Position numbers and translations under genes: made by a program. Below, piece by piece: positions 53,445-62,101 of a DNA stretch of 64,000 nt. Every line of letters starts with the position of its first letter. The first letter of the stretch is position 1. The notes under the pieces were generated by a model that had not been told where the DNA came from, made no database searches, and saw only the letters and a program-made list of their open reading frames with translations. Source of the stretch: JBBATK01 sp044228685 (lineage in GTDB: Bacteria > Bacteroidota > Ignavibacteria > Kapaibacteriales > NICIL-2); NCBI GenBank assembly GCA_044228685.1, contig JBGAUL010000022.1:17118-81117 (forward strand). Direction: 5' to 3'.

Positions 53445-53687
53445 ATGATACCTTCACCAAGTATTCAGCAAGTAGCATTTAGCGTCAGTGGTATGGGATG
53501 CAACGGATGTGCTTCAACAGTTGCACACACGTTGAAGTCTCTGCCGGGCGTTCAATCCGCAACAGTAGATCTCGCCAGCGAGTCCGCACAAGTTCAGTTC
53601 GATTCCCAAAGCGTTTCTTTTGAACAGATGCGAGATGCTGTGCACGAAGCCGGCTACGAACTCAGTCTAGCCGAGCTGCCTAACTAA
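53445..53687 (+). CDS. Copper chaperone, HMA domain (CopZ-like)
   Basis: This 80-residue single-domain protein carries the metal-binding motif SGMGCNGCASTV and the ferredoxin-like fold of HMA domains (TVDLASESAQVQFD, MRDAVHEAGYEL). It should bind Cu(I) and pass it to the ATPase whose gene starts 11 bases after its stop codon. No upstream CueR or CopY gene is present. Confidence 0.88.
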   Translation: MIPSPSIQQVAFSVSGMGCNGCASTVAHTLKSLPGVQSATVDLASESAQVQFDSQSVSFEQMRDAVHEAGYELSLAELPN

Positions 53688-53698
53688 CTCCTCAACTC

Positions 53699-55870
53699 AT
53701 GGATCTCGATGTACAACGACGCTTTGAAGTTCAAGGCATGACTTGCGCTGCCTGCGCACGGACGATCGAGAGACAAGTCAAGAAGTTGGATGGGGTGCGT
53801 GAGGTGCTCGTCAACGTAGCAACCAATTCCGCCGTGATTGAGTTTGATCCCGCATGGCAATCCGAAAGCAGCATCAATTCAGTGCTCCAACCACTGGGCT
53901 ATCATCTTGAAGCTGAAAAGCAAGACAGCACCCAACCAATTATTGACCGAAAAAAGTCGCTGCGAGAACTGGGTCGTAAGACTCTCTTAGCTGTCGTGCT
54001 GATGATCCCGCTCGTCGGCATCGCCATGCTCGGCGATATGCACAGCTCCACAAACGCATGGATTCAACTCGCTTTGAGCGCACTTATTATGGTGGTGTGC
54101 GGTTCGAGTTTTTATGTGCATGCCTACCATCAAATTCGCTCCCGACAACTGGCAATGGACAGTTTGATTGCGATCAGCACGCTCGTTGCATTTGGTTGGA
54201 GTATGGCTCAGCTGCTGGGCTTGCAGACTCTGCAGCACGGCGAGATGCACGCGCAATTGTATTTCGAATCTGCAGGAGTCATTGTTGCCTTGGTGCTTGT
54301 TGGACGCTACGTTGAGCATCGCGCGCGCTATCAATCCACTCTCGTGTCGACCGAACTGCAGATGCTGCAACCGCCGACAGCACTGTGTCTACGTGATGGT
54401 AGCTTCAAAGAAATGTCGCTCGAGTCAGTGAAGTCCGGTGACGTCGTGATGGTTCGTCAAGGTCAGCGTATACCGGTCGACGGAATCGTGATCAGTGGCG
54501 AAGCATGGGTAGATGAGAGTTTACTATCCGGCGAGAGCACCTTGGTCCATAAGCTCAACTCCTCACCAATCTACGCCGGAACTCTCAACAGTGCGGGAAC
54601 AGTCGAGCTGAGAGTGAGCAGCAGCGGTGACGACACGTTGCTTAGCTACATCAAACACTCGGTGCGTAATGCCCAAGAAACCCGCGTCGAAGCACAGCAT
54701 CTCGCCGATCTCGTCTCATCTCGTTTTATCCCATCTATCTTCATCGTTGCAGTTTTGAGTTCAGCGCTATGGTTGATCTTTGGTGGGGCAGATGCAATGG
54801 GTCAGGCAGTGACCTCATTCGTTTCAATACTCATTGTCGCTTGTCCTTGTGCCCTGGGTTTAGCAGCGCCGATCGCTCTAGTGATTTCCATATCACGTGC
54901 CGGACTCCGCGGCGTTTTGATTCGTGACGCTTCGGCCTTGGAACGATCAGCTAAGTTGAGCGATGTGGTGGTAGACAAAACAGGAACGCTGACTTATCCC
55001 GATGCCAGAGTGTCTCGCATTCAATGGCAGGTCGAACAAACGGACGAAGCCTTGGACATCATGTTCACGCTTAGCGCTCTATCACAGCATCCGCGAGCCC
55101 AGGCGCTGCACGAATACTTGGCCAAAGAGTCACGCACGAGACTTGAGTTGAAAAATTTTCAAGAGACGGTTGGCAGAGGATTGAATGCTGAATGTCACGC
55201 TCAGAAATACCTTCTTGGTTCAACCGAGTTTGTCGAGTCACATCTTGGTGCAAGCATCGAACAATCCGCATCGCTCATCTTTGCGAACAGCCAACACGTC
55301 ATTTGCACCATCGATGTCAATGAAGAACTCCGTGAATCTGCTGCGCGCTTGGTAACACAGCTCCAGAAACATAATATCCGTGTACACTGCCTTTCCGGTG
55401 ATAATCAAGAAGCAGTTGAGCGAGTCGCAGTAACATTGGGAATTCGCGACTATCGTTGGTCAATTTCTCCAAAGCAAAAAGAGCAGTACATCGTTGAGCT
55501 TCAACAACGTGGAGCAGTAGTGGCTATGGCCGGAGATGGATTAAACGATGCGCAAGCATTAGCGCGGGCTGATGTGGCAATAGCTATGGGACGTGGCACC
55601 GACACTGCGCAGTCTGTTTCACAAGTCGTCTTGCTTCAGAATGGTCTTCAAGGCATCGAATCCTTGCTCACACTTTCGCGCAAAACGATGCGCATCATCA
55701 AGCAAAATCTTTGGTGGGCTTTCTTCTACAATATTCTCCTGATTCCTCTTGCGGCCGGAGCTCTCAAACCTTGGTTTGATCTGCAGTTAGATCCCATGTA
55801 CGCCGGTGCCGCAATGGGTGTGAGCTCCATCACTGTTGTACTTAATAGCATGCGTTTGCAACGCGCCTAA
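53699..55870 (+). CDS. copA: Copper-exporting P1B-type ATPase
   Basis: This 723-residue P1B ATPase has an N-terminal HMA domain (GMTCAACARTIE, Cys16/Cys19), eight membrane segments, the actuator LLSGESTLV, the transmembrane metal site CPC (Cys382, Cys384), phosphorylation DKTGTLT (Asp426), the nucleotide-domain SQHPRAQ and hinge GDGLNDAQAL. The CPC site and neighbouring chaperone indicate Cu(I) export from the cytoplasm. Length and order are normal. It is cotranscribed with the CopZ-like gene. Confidence 0.93.
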   Translation: MDLDVQRRFEVQGMTCAACARTIERQVKKLDGVREVLVNVATNSAVIEFDPAWQSESSINSVLQPLGYHLEAEKQDSTQPIIDRKKSLRELGRKTLLAVVLMIPLVGIAMLGDMHSSTNAWIQLALSALIMVVCGSSFYVHAYHQIRSRQLAMDSLIAISTLVAFGWSMAQLLGLQTLQHGEMHAQLYFESAGVIVALVLVGRYVEHRARYQSTLVSTELQMLQPPTALCLRDGSFKEMSLESVKSGDVVMVRQGQRIPVDGIVISGEAWVDESLLSGESTLVHKLNSSPIYAGTLNSAGTVELRVSSSGDDTLLSYIKHSVRNAQETRVEAQHLADLVSSRFIPSIFIVAVLSSALWLIFGGADAMGQAVTSFVSILIVACPCALGLAAPIALVISISRAGLRGVLIRDASALERSAKLSDVVVDKTGTLTYPDARVSRIQWQVEQTDEALDIMFTLSALSQHPRAQALHEYLAKESRTRLELKNFQETVGRGLNAECHAQKYLLGSTEFVESHLGASIEQSASLIFANSQHVICTIDVNEELRESAARLVTQLQKHNIRVHCLSGDNQEAVERVAVTLGIRDYRWSISPKQKEQYIVELQQRGAVVAMAGDGLNDAQALARADVAIAMGRGTDTAQSVSQVVLLQNGLQGIESLLTLSRKTMRIIKQNLWWAFFYNILLIPLAAGALKPWFDLQLDPMYAGAAMGVSSITVVLNSMRLQRA

Positions 55871-55889
55871 ATAAACGCAGAGAGTAAAT

Positions 55890-56348
55890 CTACACCGGAA
55901 AATTTGTCTTGATGAGTTGTGGAATTTTCTCTGCGATGTAAGCCAGAGTTTCCTTGTAATCCTGCTGTCGTTGCTCCTCAGTCCCTTGAGATTCATAGGG
56001 ATCTGCGCACTCAAGGAACAAAAGCTTTTTGCATTGCAAGGCACTTGCTGCCTTGAAAGAATCCTCACTCAAACACACAACAATGTTCAGTGACTGATTC
56101 GCGAACTCGTTTATACTGCGAGGCCTGCGTGGACTTGAGATAAATCCATTCATCTCTAATGCTGCGCTTGCAAGCTTTGACGATTGTGCTGCCGGTTGTG
56201 TGCCGGCGGAGTCGAATCGCATGTTAGTATAATTCGACTCCGCACAACGTTGCGCCATATATGAACGACAAGAATTGCCCGTGCAGAGAAAGAGCACATC
56301 TGGTGCAGATGTCTCCTTGGTATTGTCGTTATCAGGTTTCGTCACCAT
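55890..56348 (-). CDS. arsC: Arsenate reductase, LMW protein tyrosine phosphatase type
   Basis: This 152-residue protein has the phosphatase loop VLFLCTGNSCRSYMAQ (C-x5-R) and FDSAGTQPAAQSSKLASAAL, then a C-terminal YKETLAYIAEKIPQL. The thioredoxin-coupled ArsC family reduces arsenate to arsenite. The start is the ATG at 56348, five bases after the arsM stop codon; a TTG at 56363 overlaps arsM and is possible. Context (arsR-arsM-arsC) makes arsenate more likely than phosphotyrosine. No arsenite pump follows. Confidence 0.85.
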   Translation of the reverse strand: MVTKPDNDNTKETSAPDVLFLCTGNSCRSYMAQRCAESNYTNMRFDSAGTQPAAQSSKLASAALEMNGFISSPRRPRSINEFANQSLNIVVCLSEDSFKAASALQCKKLLFLECADPYESQGTEEQRQQDYKETLAYIAEKIPQLIKTNFPV

Positions 56349-56353
56349 GAAGC

Positions 56354-57199
56354 TTAGCAACACTTGGAATCCGGTGAACAGCAGGCTCCGTCTGCTTTTG
56401 CTCCACTAACCGTGATGCTGAGCACTGCAGAGTCGCCTTTGCGAAACGATTCGATCACGGCACTGTCCATGTATTCAGCCAGGATTTCATCCGGCAATTC
56501 GATGCGACGCTCTTCAAGTATCTTGACATCGCTGAAGCCTGCTTCTGCAATCACGCGCAGGTATTCATCGCGCTGCACAGCTCCGGAAACGCATCCAACA
56601 TAGAGCTCCATCTTGTTCTGAAACTCAGCAGGCATTTCACCGAGAATGACGACATCACTCACGCAGAAGTGTCCGCCGGGTTTGAGGATGCGGAAGATCT
56701 CGCGAAATGCTTGGGCTTTGTCGGGAACAAGATTGAGCACGCAGTTGCTAATCACAACGTCTGCTCGATTGTTCGAAATAGGGATGTCTTCGATATCGCC
56801 TTGACGAAACTGCACGTTGCTGAAACCAAGCTTGGCTCTGTTTTCTTCTGCCTTTGCCAGCATTGCAGGACTGAAATCTACGCCTATCACTTTGCCGCTT
56901 TCACCGCAGAGTGCGCGCGCGACAAATGCATCGTTGCCGGCGCCGCTGCCTAAGTCAACGACGGTTGATCCTTCGCGGATGAGTGCGAAGCTCGTCGGTA
57001 TTCCACAGCCCAGACCTAAGTCGGCATCTTTGACGTAGCCTGGCAAGTTCGAATAGTCTTGTGCAAATACTTCGTAGTCAACCGTCGAACAACATCCCGT
57101 CGCGCCGCAGCACGATGCAGCATTGGTCTCGCGCGATTGGTGCGCTATCTGACTATACTTCTCTCGAACGATTTCCTTGGTTTCCGTTGCGCTTGTCAT
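56354..57199 (-). CDS. arsM: Arsenite methyltransferase
   Basis: This 281-residue protein matches ArsM: SAM motif VVDLGSGAGNDAFVARALCG with GVDFSPAMLAKAEENRAKLG, and the expected Cys positions in DADLGLGCGIPTS and ELYVGCVSGAVQ. It methylates arsenite with SAM, giving methyl and dimethyl species or volatile arsines. Extra cysteines cluster at both ends (CCGATGCC near residue 28 and the terminal CCSPDSKCC). It lies 103 bases after arsR and just before arsC. Confidence 0.93.
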   Translation of the reverse strand: MTSATETKEIVREKYSQIAHQSRETNAASCCGATGCCSTVDYEVFAQDYSNLPGYVKDADLGLGCGIPTSFALIREGSTVVDLGSGAGNDAFVARALCGESGKVIGVDFSPAMLAKAEENRAKLGFSNVQFRQGDIEDIPISNNRADVVISNCVLNLVPDKAQAFREIFRILKPGGHFCVSDVVILGEMPAEFQNKMELYVGCVSGAVQRDEYLRVIAEAGFSDVKILEERRIELPDEILAEYMDSAVIESFRKGDSAVLSITVSGAKADGACCSPDSKCC

Positions 57200-57302
57200 G
57201 GTATTTCTCCTAATGGTGTTGATTAAATGGTGCTTAGAATTTCTACAGAGGACTTTCTGATTAAACTATACTGTCGTTGATTATGAGCTTGGCTTGAGAG
57301 AC

Positions 57303-57638
57303 TTAACAACATTGAGACCCGCTTCGTGTGCTCATGCATGCGTCGAACAAATCGCTCGTCATATGCCGAAGCTCTTCAACCGCTGCTGGGTTCAAGCAGT
57401 AGCAGGTCCGTGGACCGGAGATCTCGCCCTGGATTATTCCCGCATCCTTCATTGCTTTCAAATGCTGAGAAACAGTGGCTTGGGCAAGAGGCAAGCGATC
57501 GACGATTTCACCACAGATACAGCTTTTGCTTTCACACAGCAGACGAAAAATGCTCAGTCGTGCCGGGTGTGCAAGAGCTTTGAGATAAGTAGCAAGACGA
57601 AGGTCTTGAGCTCGGTATTCTTGTACTTCAATTTCCAT
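57303..57638 (-). CDS. arsR: ArsR-family metalloregulator
   Basis: This 111-residue winged-helix repressor runs from ATG 57638. Landmarks: LATYLKALAHPARLSIFRLL, ESKSCICGEIVDRLPL (Cys-x-Cys metal site), AQATVSQHLKAMKDAGII (recognition helix) and a Cys-rich tail ending SQCC. Arsenite binding should release it from DNA. Another ATG nine codons earlier lies inside an operator-like palindrome, so the later start is preferred. It leads the arsR-arsM-arsC operon. Confidence 0.9.
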   Translation of the reverse strand: MEIEVQEYRAQDLRLATYLKALAHPARLSIFRLLCESKSCICGEIVDRLPLAQATVSQHLKAMKDAGIIQGEISGPRTCYCLNPAAVEELRHMTSDLFDACMSTRSGSQCC

Positions 57639-57639
57639 T

Positions 57640-57679
57640 ATCGTAATTGTACGATTAGTATTCATCGCAATATTACGAT
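57640..57679 (-). promoter_or_regulatory. Two ArsR operator-like palindromes
   Basis: ATCGTA-ATTG-TACGAT (57640-57655) is a perfect 6-base inverted repeat, and ATCGCAATATTACGAT (57664-57679) is a 16-base palindrome with one mismatch. They are 8 bases apart and lie immediately upstream of the arsR start. On the minus strand TTGACT lies 15 bases before TAATAT, so a promoter probably overlaps the distal site. This fits autoregulation. Confidence 0.6.
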
Positions 57680-57761
57680 AAAGTCGTTAAAGTCAAGAAA
57701 AAAGATTTGAAATAGTCTAAATTGGGTTAAAATCGCTGCATCAATTCCCCGCAAAGACCTT

Positions 57762-58220
57762 ATGAAGATCATCGAACCGCAGAGCAAGGAGCAGTGGGAG
57801 TCCTATTATAACCTCAGATTTCGCGTTTTAAGAGAGCCGTGGAACGAGCCGAGAGGGTCAGAACGAGATGATTCCGACGCGACGAGTGTACACCGCATGG
57901 TTGCGGACGACTCGGATCGCTGCATTGCTGTTTCGCGTCTGCATTATAATAGTCCGACCGAGGGACAAATCCGCTTCATGGCCGTCGACAACACCCAGCA
58001 ATCAAAGGGAGTTGGCAGTTACTTGCTGAATGCAATGGAAGAAATAGCGATTGCGCACGGTTGCAACCGAATGATTCTTGAAGCGAGGGAGCCGGCTATT
58101 CCTTTTTATCAGCGAAACGGCTACATAGTGTTTCAGAGATCCTATCTTTTGTTCGGCTGCATTCAACACTATACCATGTTCAAAGATTTAAGTTCAGTGC
58201 CTCGCTCTGCCAGTTCTTAG
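57762..58220 (+). CDS. GNAT acetyltransferase
   Basis: This 152-residue protein has the GNAT core: YYNLRFRVLREPWNEPRG, RLHYNSPTEGQIRFMAVDNT, the acetyl-CoA loop QQSKGVGSYLLNAMEE and REPAIPFYQRNGYIVFQRS. It uses acetyl-CoA; the acceptor is unknown. It is divergent from arsR, sharing the 83-base region that holds the ArsR sites. Confidence 0.85.
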   Translation: MKIIEPQSKEQWESYYNLRFRVLREPWNEPRGSERDDSDATSVHRMVADDSDRCIAVSRLHYNSPTEGQIRFMAVDNTQQSKGVGSYLLNAMEEIAIAHGCNRMILEAREPAIPFYQRNGYIVFQRSYLLFGCIQHYTMFKDLSSVPRSASS

Positions 58221-58256
58221 TTTGCAGCTCTTCAACTGTACCCGGACATAGTAAAC

Positions 58257-58973
58257 ATGAGTGATTCAGAGAATCAGCCTTCCTCAGATCAACCTTTTAT
58301 TGGCGTCCCGCCTCTGCGGGCAAACAACTGGAAATACGTTTTAGGATTTCTTGCATTTCTTGGCGTTACGGGATTGGTGCTGAGTGTGCTTTATGGAGAA
58401 CGACCAAAGAAATACGAGGTACTCGCGAAGCGGACTCATCCGCCAACCCGCAGTGTTTATGCGCTCGTTGTGTCGCCACTTGATTCGCTCACTGCACGTG
58501 CAACTGTGAACGAGATTCGATCGGATGTGCAGACTCCCGACTCATCCGACATCAACATGGTTATCGGCAGTACTGCGATTTACAAACGCTTTGCCTCGAG
58601 CGAAGAGTTTTGTCGTGTGCTGGAAGATGCGGAGCGCACAGCGCGACCGGTGGAACTCGACAAGCAGGCTGTACTGATATCACAACTGTGTGGTATACTC
58701 ATCAAAGACACGCTGCCTACTCGATTGATACTCATTGGTAAACTCGCGAGTACAGACTTTGAGATCGTGAAGAAACAGATGAATACATCGGCGCGAATTA
58801 TTGTTCAGCGCAATTCTATCTTCGGTCCGGTTGAGATCGACAGCTTCCTCGATGCACCACATTCAGAAGCTGTCGAGCAATTCCTAAGCTACTTCAAGCG
58901 ACAAGGAATTGTCGTTCGACAACGTAGTCTGAAAAATCCCTCTGATTCATCCACGCACGCGCATGGTGCCTAG
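58257..58973 (+). CDS. Unknown membrane-anchored protein
   Basis: This 238-residue protein has a short cytoplasmic N-terminus, one membrane segment (YVLGFLAFLGVTGLVLSVLY) and a soluble domain of about 180 residues with mixed helices and strands (SVYALVVSPLDSLT, LPTRLILIGKLAS, ARIIVQRNSIFG, VEQFLSYFKRQGIVV). I recognise no family. It follows the GNAT gene by 36 bases on the same strand and overlaps the convergent subtilase by 4 bases. Confidence 0.6.
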   Translation: MSDSENQPSSDQPFIGVPPLRANNWKYVLGFLAFLGVTGLVLSVLYGERPKKYEVLAKRTHPPTRSVYALVVSPLDSLTARATVNEIRSDVQTPDSSDINMVIGSTAIYKRFASSEEFCRVLEDAERTARPVELDKQAVLISQLCGILIKDTLPTRLILIGKLASTDFEIVKKQMNTSARIIVQRNSIFGPVEIDSFLDAPHSEAVEQFLSYFKRQGIVVRQRSLKNPSDSSTHAHGA

Positions 58974-61807
58974 TGCAGAATAACTATTGGTGCTGCATGA
59001 CGGGCTGTGCCTAGCTGCCATTCAACGATATACATGCCATTGGCCAAGTCTTGCACCGGGAGCGTGACTGCTTGACTGTTGAGCTCATTGGAAATCTCAC
59101 GTACGACTCGTCCATCGACCGTGCTAAGTCGCACACTACCAACGCCGGCATTCGCAAACTGAATTTTGATAAAACTGCTGGCCGGTTGTGGGAAGACAAG
59201 TGTTGAGTTATCAGCCTCACTGAAATCCGGCGCACTACTCAATGTTGGTTCGGAAAAGAGCTTCTTGAGAGAATCTGCGCTTGGTGCTGCGCCGAGTATG
59301 AAGCGTAGCTGACGTATGGCAGCGTTCGGCGTTGACTCCGGGTATTGAAGACCAACTACCATTGACATATCATCCGGTCCGGCCGACTGAATACTCGTTC
59401 CGCTGTGCAGCGCTTCGTATTGCTTTGATGCCGGAAAATTGGCGCTAATGAAGGCAGCGTTCAGTCCGGCTGCCTGAAAGTTTACACCGCTATTCTTAGC
59501 AACGACCATGCATCCAACCACAGCATCAGTCGAATTCCGTGAAATGAACTCCGCTACTGAATTGGGGTTGCTAAGTTCTGAGCCTTTAACTGCTTTTACG
59601 TAGCAGCTGTCGCCGAGCGAGGAGAGATCCCAATCGAGGCAGAGGCCGATGGCGAACTCAGACCACGAGTCGCCGCTACGATTCGTGACTTTGACATCGC
59701 ACACTGCAAGAGATTTATCGCTAATCGTCCAGCGCTCCTCAATCTCAGCACCAATGCGTGTATCAGAGGGCGAGAGTAAGTCGTCGAGACGTAATTCGTA
59801 GGGCCAAGGATTTGAATATGAGAGCACTCGGAAGTCATTGTTCGCAGAACCATCTGAACCTATTCCACTGCGAATTCTACTTTCCGTGCTGGTGCAAATC
59901 AAGCCGCCGCGATAGAGAAGATTGCCATACTTGAGATAACAAAATCCATCGCCCTTGCGTTGTCCGTCGGTTGGCTGGTTCGATCCAATCCATCCATAAT
60001 CACCCAAAGAAAATCGAATGACATCGTTGTGGAGTGTGATGAAATCAGGCGTTGCATAGAATTCACGCAGTTCGAAGTCTTCGTACTTCGATGCATCTTC
60101 ATTAGTGCCACTCACATCAAGACGGAGGAACATGCGAAGTGTATTGCGTTGCATGACGATGAGTGAGAAGCCTGAGACAGTGATGTTAGCGTCGCGATCG
60201 CAAGCATCGACGCTAATGACAGTATCCTTCACGACAACAGCATTGACGCCGGCAGGATCAACAGCGCTCAATCGAAAATGCAAGTCAGTTGCTTTGCCCA
60301 AATAGTTGTGCAGTATGAAACTCACCGCAAGCGTATCGCCAACTGCTGCGTGATTAACTGTTGTTCCGTTTGTGGCAGTGAGATTCATTGATTGAATACG
60401 CAGCGATGCCGACGAGAAAGGATTGCTGTTTACTGCTTTTTGTGCATCGACCATACGAGGCACAAACTGCGCGAGCGTTGGGTTCTTGTCGGCGAGTGGA
60501 GTTCCGCTTACGCGCAGGTGTTGCATAGCTTGAAGCGGACTCAGTGTTGGGTACACGCTTCGAACAAGAGCCAGAGCGCCGCTTACCATTGGGCAGGCAG
60601 ACGATGTGCCACCGAAGCGCACACTATAGCTGTATTCGTTGTCGCTGTCGTTGTCGGTCGTGACAGCATTATCTCCCGGCGCGCAAATCGTTCCATGCGC
60701 ACCATAACTCGATGTGGAAGTGAGTGCACCATTGACATCAGTTTCGCACACGCTGAGCACATTGTTATAGGTTGCCGGGTAGAAGGGATCAGTTGGTCGA
60801 CTTTGATAATTGCCGGCAGCAACGACAACGCAACAACCTTTGCTGGTGGCGTAGTCAATTACTGATTGCTCGAGAGGATTGTATCCTTGAACTGAATTAC
60901 CCCAAGAACAATTGACAATTGAGGCACCTCGAATTGCGGCGTAGACAATTGACTCATATCCATAATCCAAGTACTGACTGTCGTCGTTGGACGCAGTCTT
61001 CATGGCAATCAACTTACACTTGCCACCAATGCCACTCACACCAATTGAGTTGTTTTGGGTCGCGCCGATGATACCGGCAACGCAAGTGCCGTGATTTTGA
61101 TTTGGATTGAACACTGCATCACGCGCTGACTTGTCTTCATTGAAAGCAAAGTTGTAGCCGTTGTAATCATCGACGTATCCATTGTGGTCATCATCGATAC
61201 CGTTGTTTGGAATCTCTGCTTTGTTCACCGCAATGGCATTGCGAAGATCCTCGTGTGAGATACGCGTTCCGGCGTCGCTGACGGCGACGATGATTGAACT
61301 GTCACCTCGAGTTTTATCCCATGCTTCAAAGGCATGAATAGTTGTTAGGTAAGTCTGATCAGCGACATGCTCATCATTCGGCGTGTACTGAAGTTGATTT
61401 CGAAAAACTGGAGCTGCGTATTCTACAAAGGCTAGTTTCTTCGTGAGATCAGCACAGAACACGGCTGCGTTGACTTGAGCATCAAAGTTGACGACGAAGG
61501 TGCGAAGAAGATCGTATTCACATTGAGCAAGACGAGACTGTTGTGGAGCGTTTGCGTTGTCGCTTGAGACTTTCAATGCCTGTGACTCATGACCATAGGC
61601 AACACACTGCGAAGAATCAAGAAGCTGACGTTCAATGCGTGCGTTGGCAAAGTTGTGTAAAGCTTGCAGTTGAGTCGGAGTGAGAATCGGCGAAGTGCAT
61701 CGAATCCACGCGACTCCGGGTCGCGGCGAGGCGGGAAGGTCTGCAAGCACAGCCGCACTATTGAAACCGAAAACCAACAACAATAGCATCAATCGCAGGT
61801 ATCGCAT
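58970..61807 (-). CDS. Subtilisin-like serine protease (S8), T9SS cargo
   Basis: This 945-residue protein has a signal peptide ending AVLAD. The protease domain (residues about 150-450) has Asp178 (VAVSDAGTRISHEDL), His239 (NQNHGTCVAGIIGA), oxyanion Asn333 (VVAAGN) and Ser402 (GGTSSACPMVSGA). A long beta-rich region follows, and the last 80 residues (VFPQPASSFIKIQF to GMYIVEWQLG) are a T9SS sorting domain. It should digest proteins outside the cell. Convergent with the unknown gene at 58257. Confidence 0.9.
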   Translation of the reverse strand: MRYLRLMLLLLVFGFNSAAVLADLPASPRPGVAWIRCTSPILTPTQLQALHNFANARIERQLLDSSQCVAYGHESQALKVSSDNANAPQQSRLAQCEYDLLRTFVVNFDAQVNAAVFCADLTKKLAFVEYAAPVFRNQLQYTPNDEHVADQTYLTTIHAFEAWDKTRGDSSIIVAVSDAGTRISHEDLRNAIAVNKAEIPNNGIDDDHNGYVDDYNGYNFAFNEDKSARDAVFNPNQNHGTCVAGIIGATQNNSIGVSGIGGKCKLIAMKTASNDDSQYLDYGYESIVYAAIRGASIVNCSWGNSVQGYNPLEQSVIDYATSKGCCVVVAAGNYQSRPTDPFYPATYNNVLSVCETDVNGALTSTSSYGAHGTICAPGDNAVTTDNDSDNEYSYSVRFGGTSSACPMVSGALALVRSVYPTLSPLQAMQHLRVSGTPLADKNPTLAQFVPRMVDAQKAVNSNPFSSASLRIQSMNLTATNGTTVNHAAVGDTLAVSFILHNYLGKATDLHFRLSAVDPAGVNAVVVKDTVISVDACDRDANITVSGFSLIVMQRNTLRMFLRLDVSGTNEDASKYEDFELREFYATPDFITLHNDVIRFSLGDYGWIGSNQPTDGQRKGDGFCYLKYGNLLYRGGLICTSTESRIRSGIGSDGSANNDFRVLSYSNPWPYELRLDDLLSPSDTRIGAEIEERWTISDKSLAVCDVKVTNRSGDSWSEFAIGLCLDWDLSSLGDSCYVKAVKGSELSNPNSVAEFISRNSTDAVVGCMVVAKNSGVNFQAAGLNAAFISANFPASKQYEALHSGTSIQSAGPDDMSMVVGLQYPESTPNAAIRQLRFILGAAPSADSLKKLFSEPTLSSAPDFSEADNSTLVFPQPASSFIKIQFANAGVGSVRLSTVDGRVVREISNELNSQAVTLPVQDLANGMYIVEWQLGTARHAAPIVILH

Positions 61808-62101
61808 AAAAGGCTAACAAAGTGAACAAGACAAAGCAATGGGAGAACTCAACTTCAGTGCTAATACACTCACACTCGAATGAAGGCGATTCTCATAGAC
61901 AACAACACGCGAAGCACTCGAAAGCATCAGTGAGCGTGTGAAATATCTCGTATTGAGAGCACTGCGGTTAAAATAGCATCGTTGGACAGCTTGATGCTGA
62001 GTAATTTTCTATGCCTTAACACCACGATCAACAAGCTATTGGCTGACGGTGTGTGGCTATACTAGATGACGATTTCGACTGTATTTAATGAGAGCGGAAC
62101 T
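61808..62101. other. Intergenic region before the asparaginase
   Basis: This divergent stretch between the subtilase and asparaginase genes must hold both promoters. No hairpin, RNA gene or repeat was recognised. Confidence 0.4.

Noticed and set aside
60392..60865. A 157-codon plus-strand frame
   Set aside because: It is antisense to the subtilase catalytic domain and has shadow-like Cys/Arg composition.
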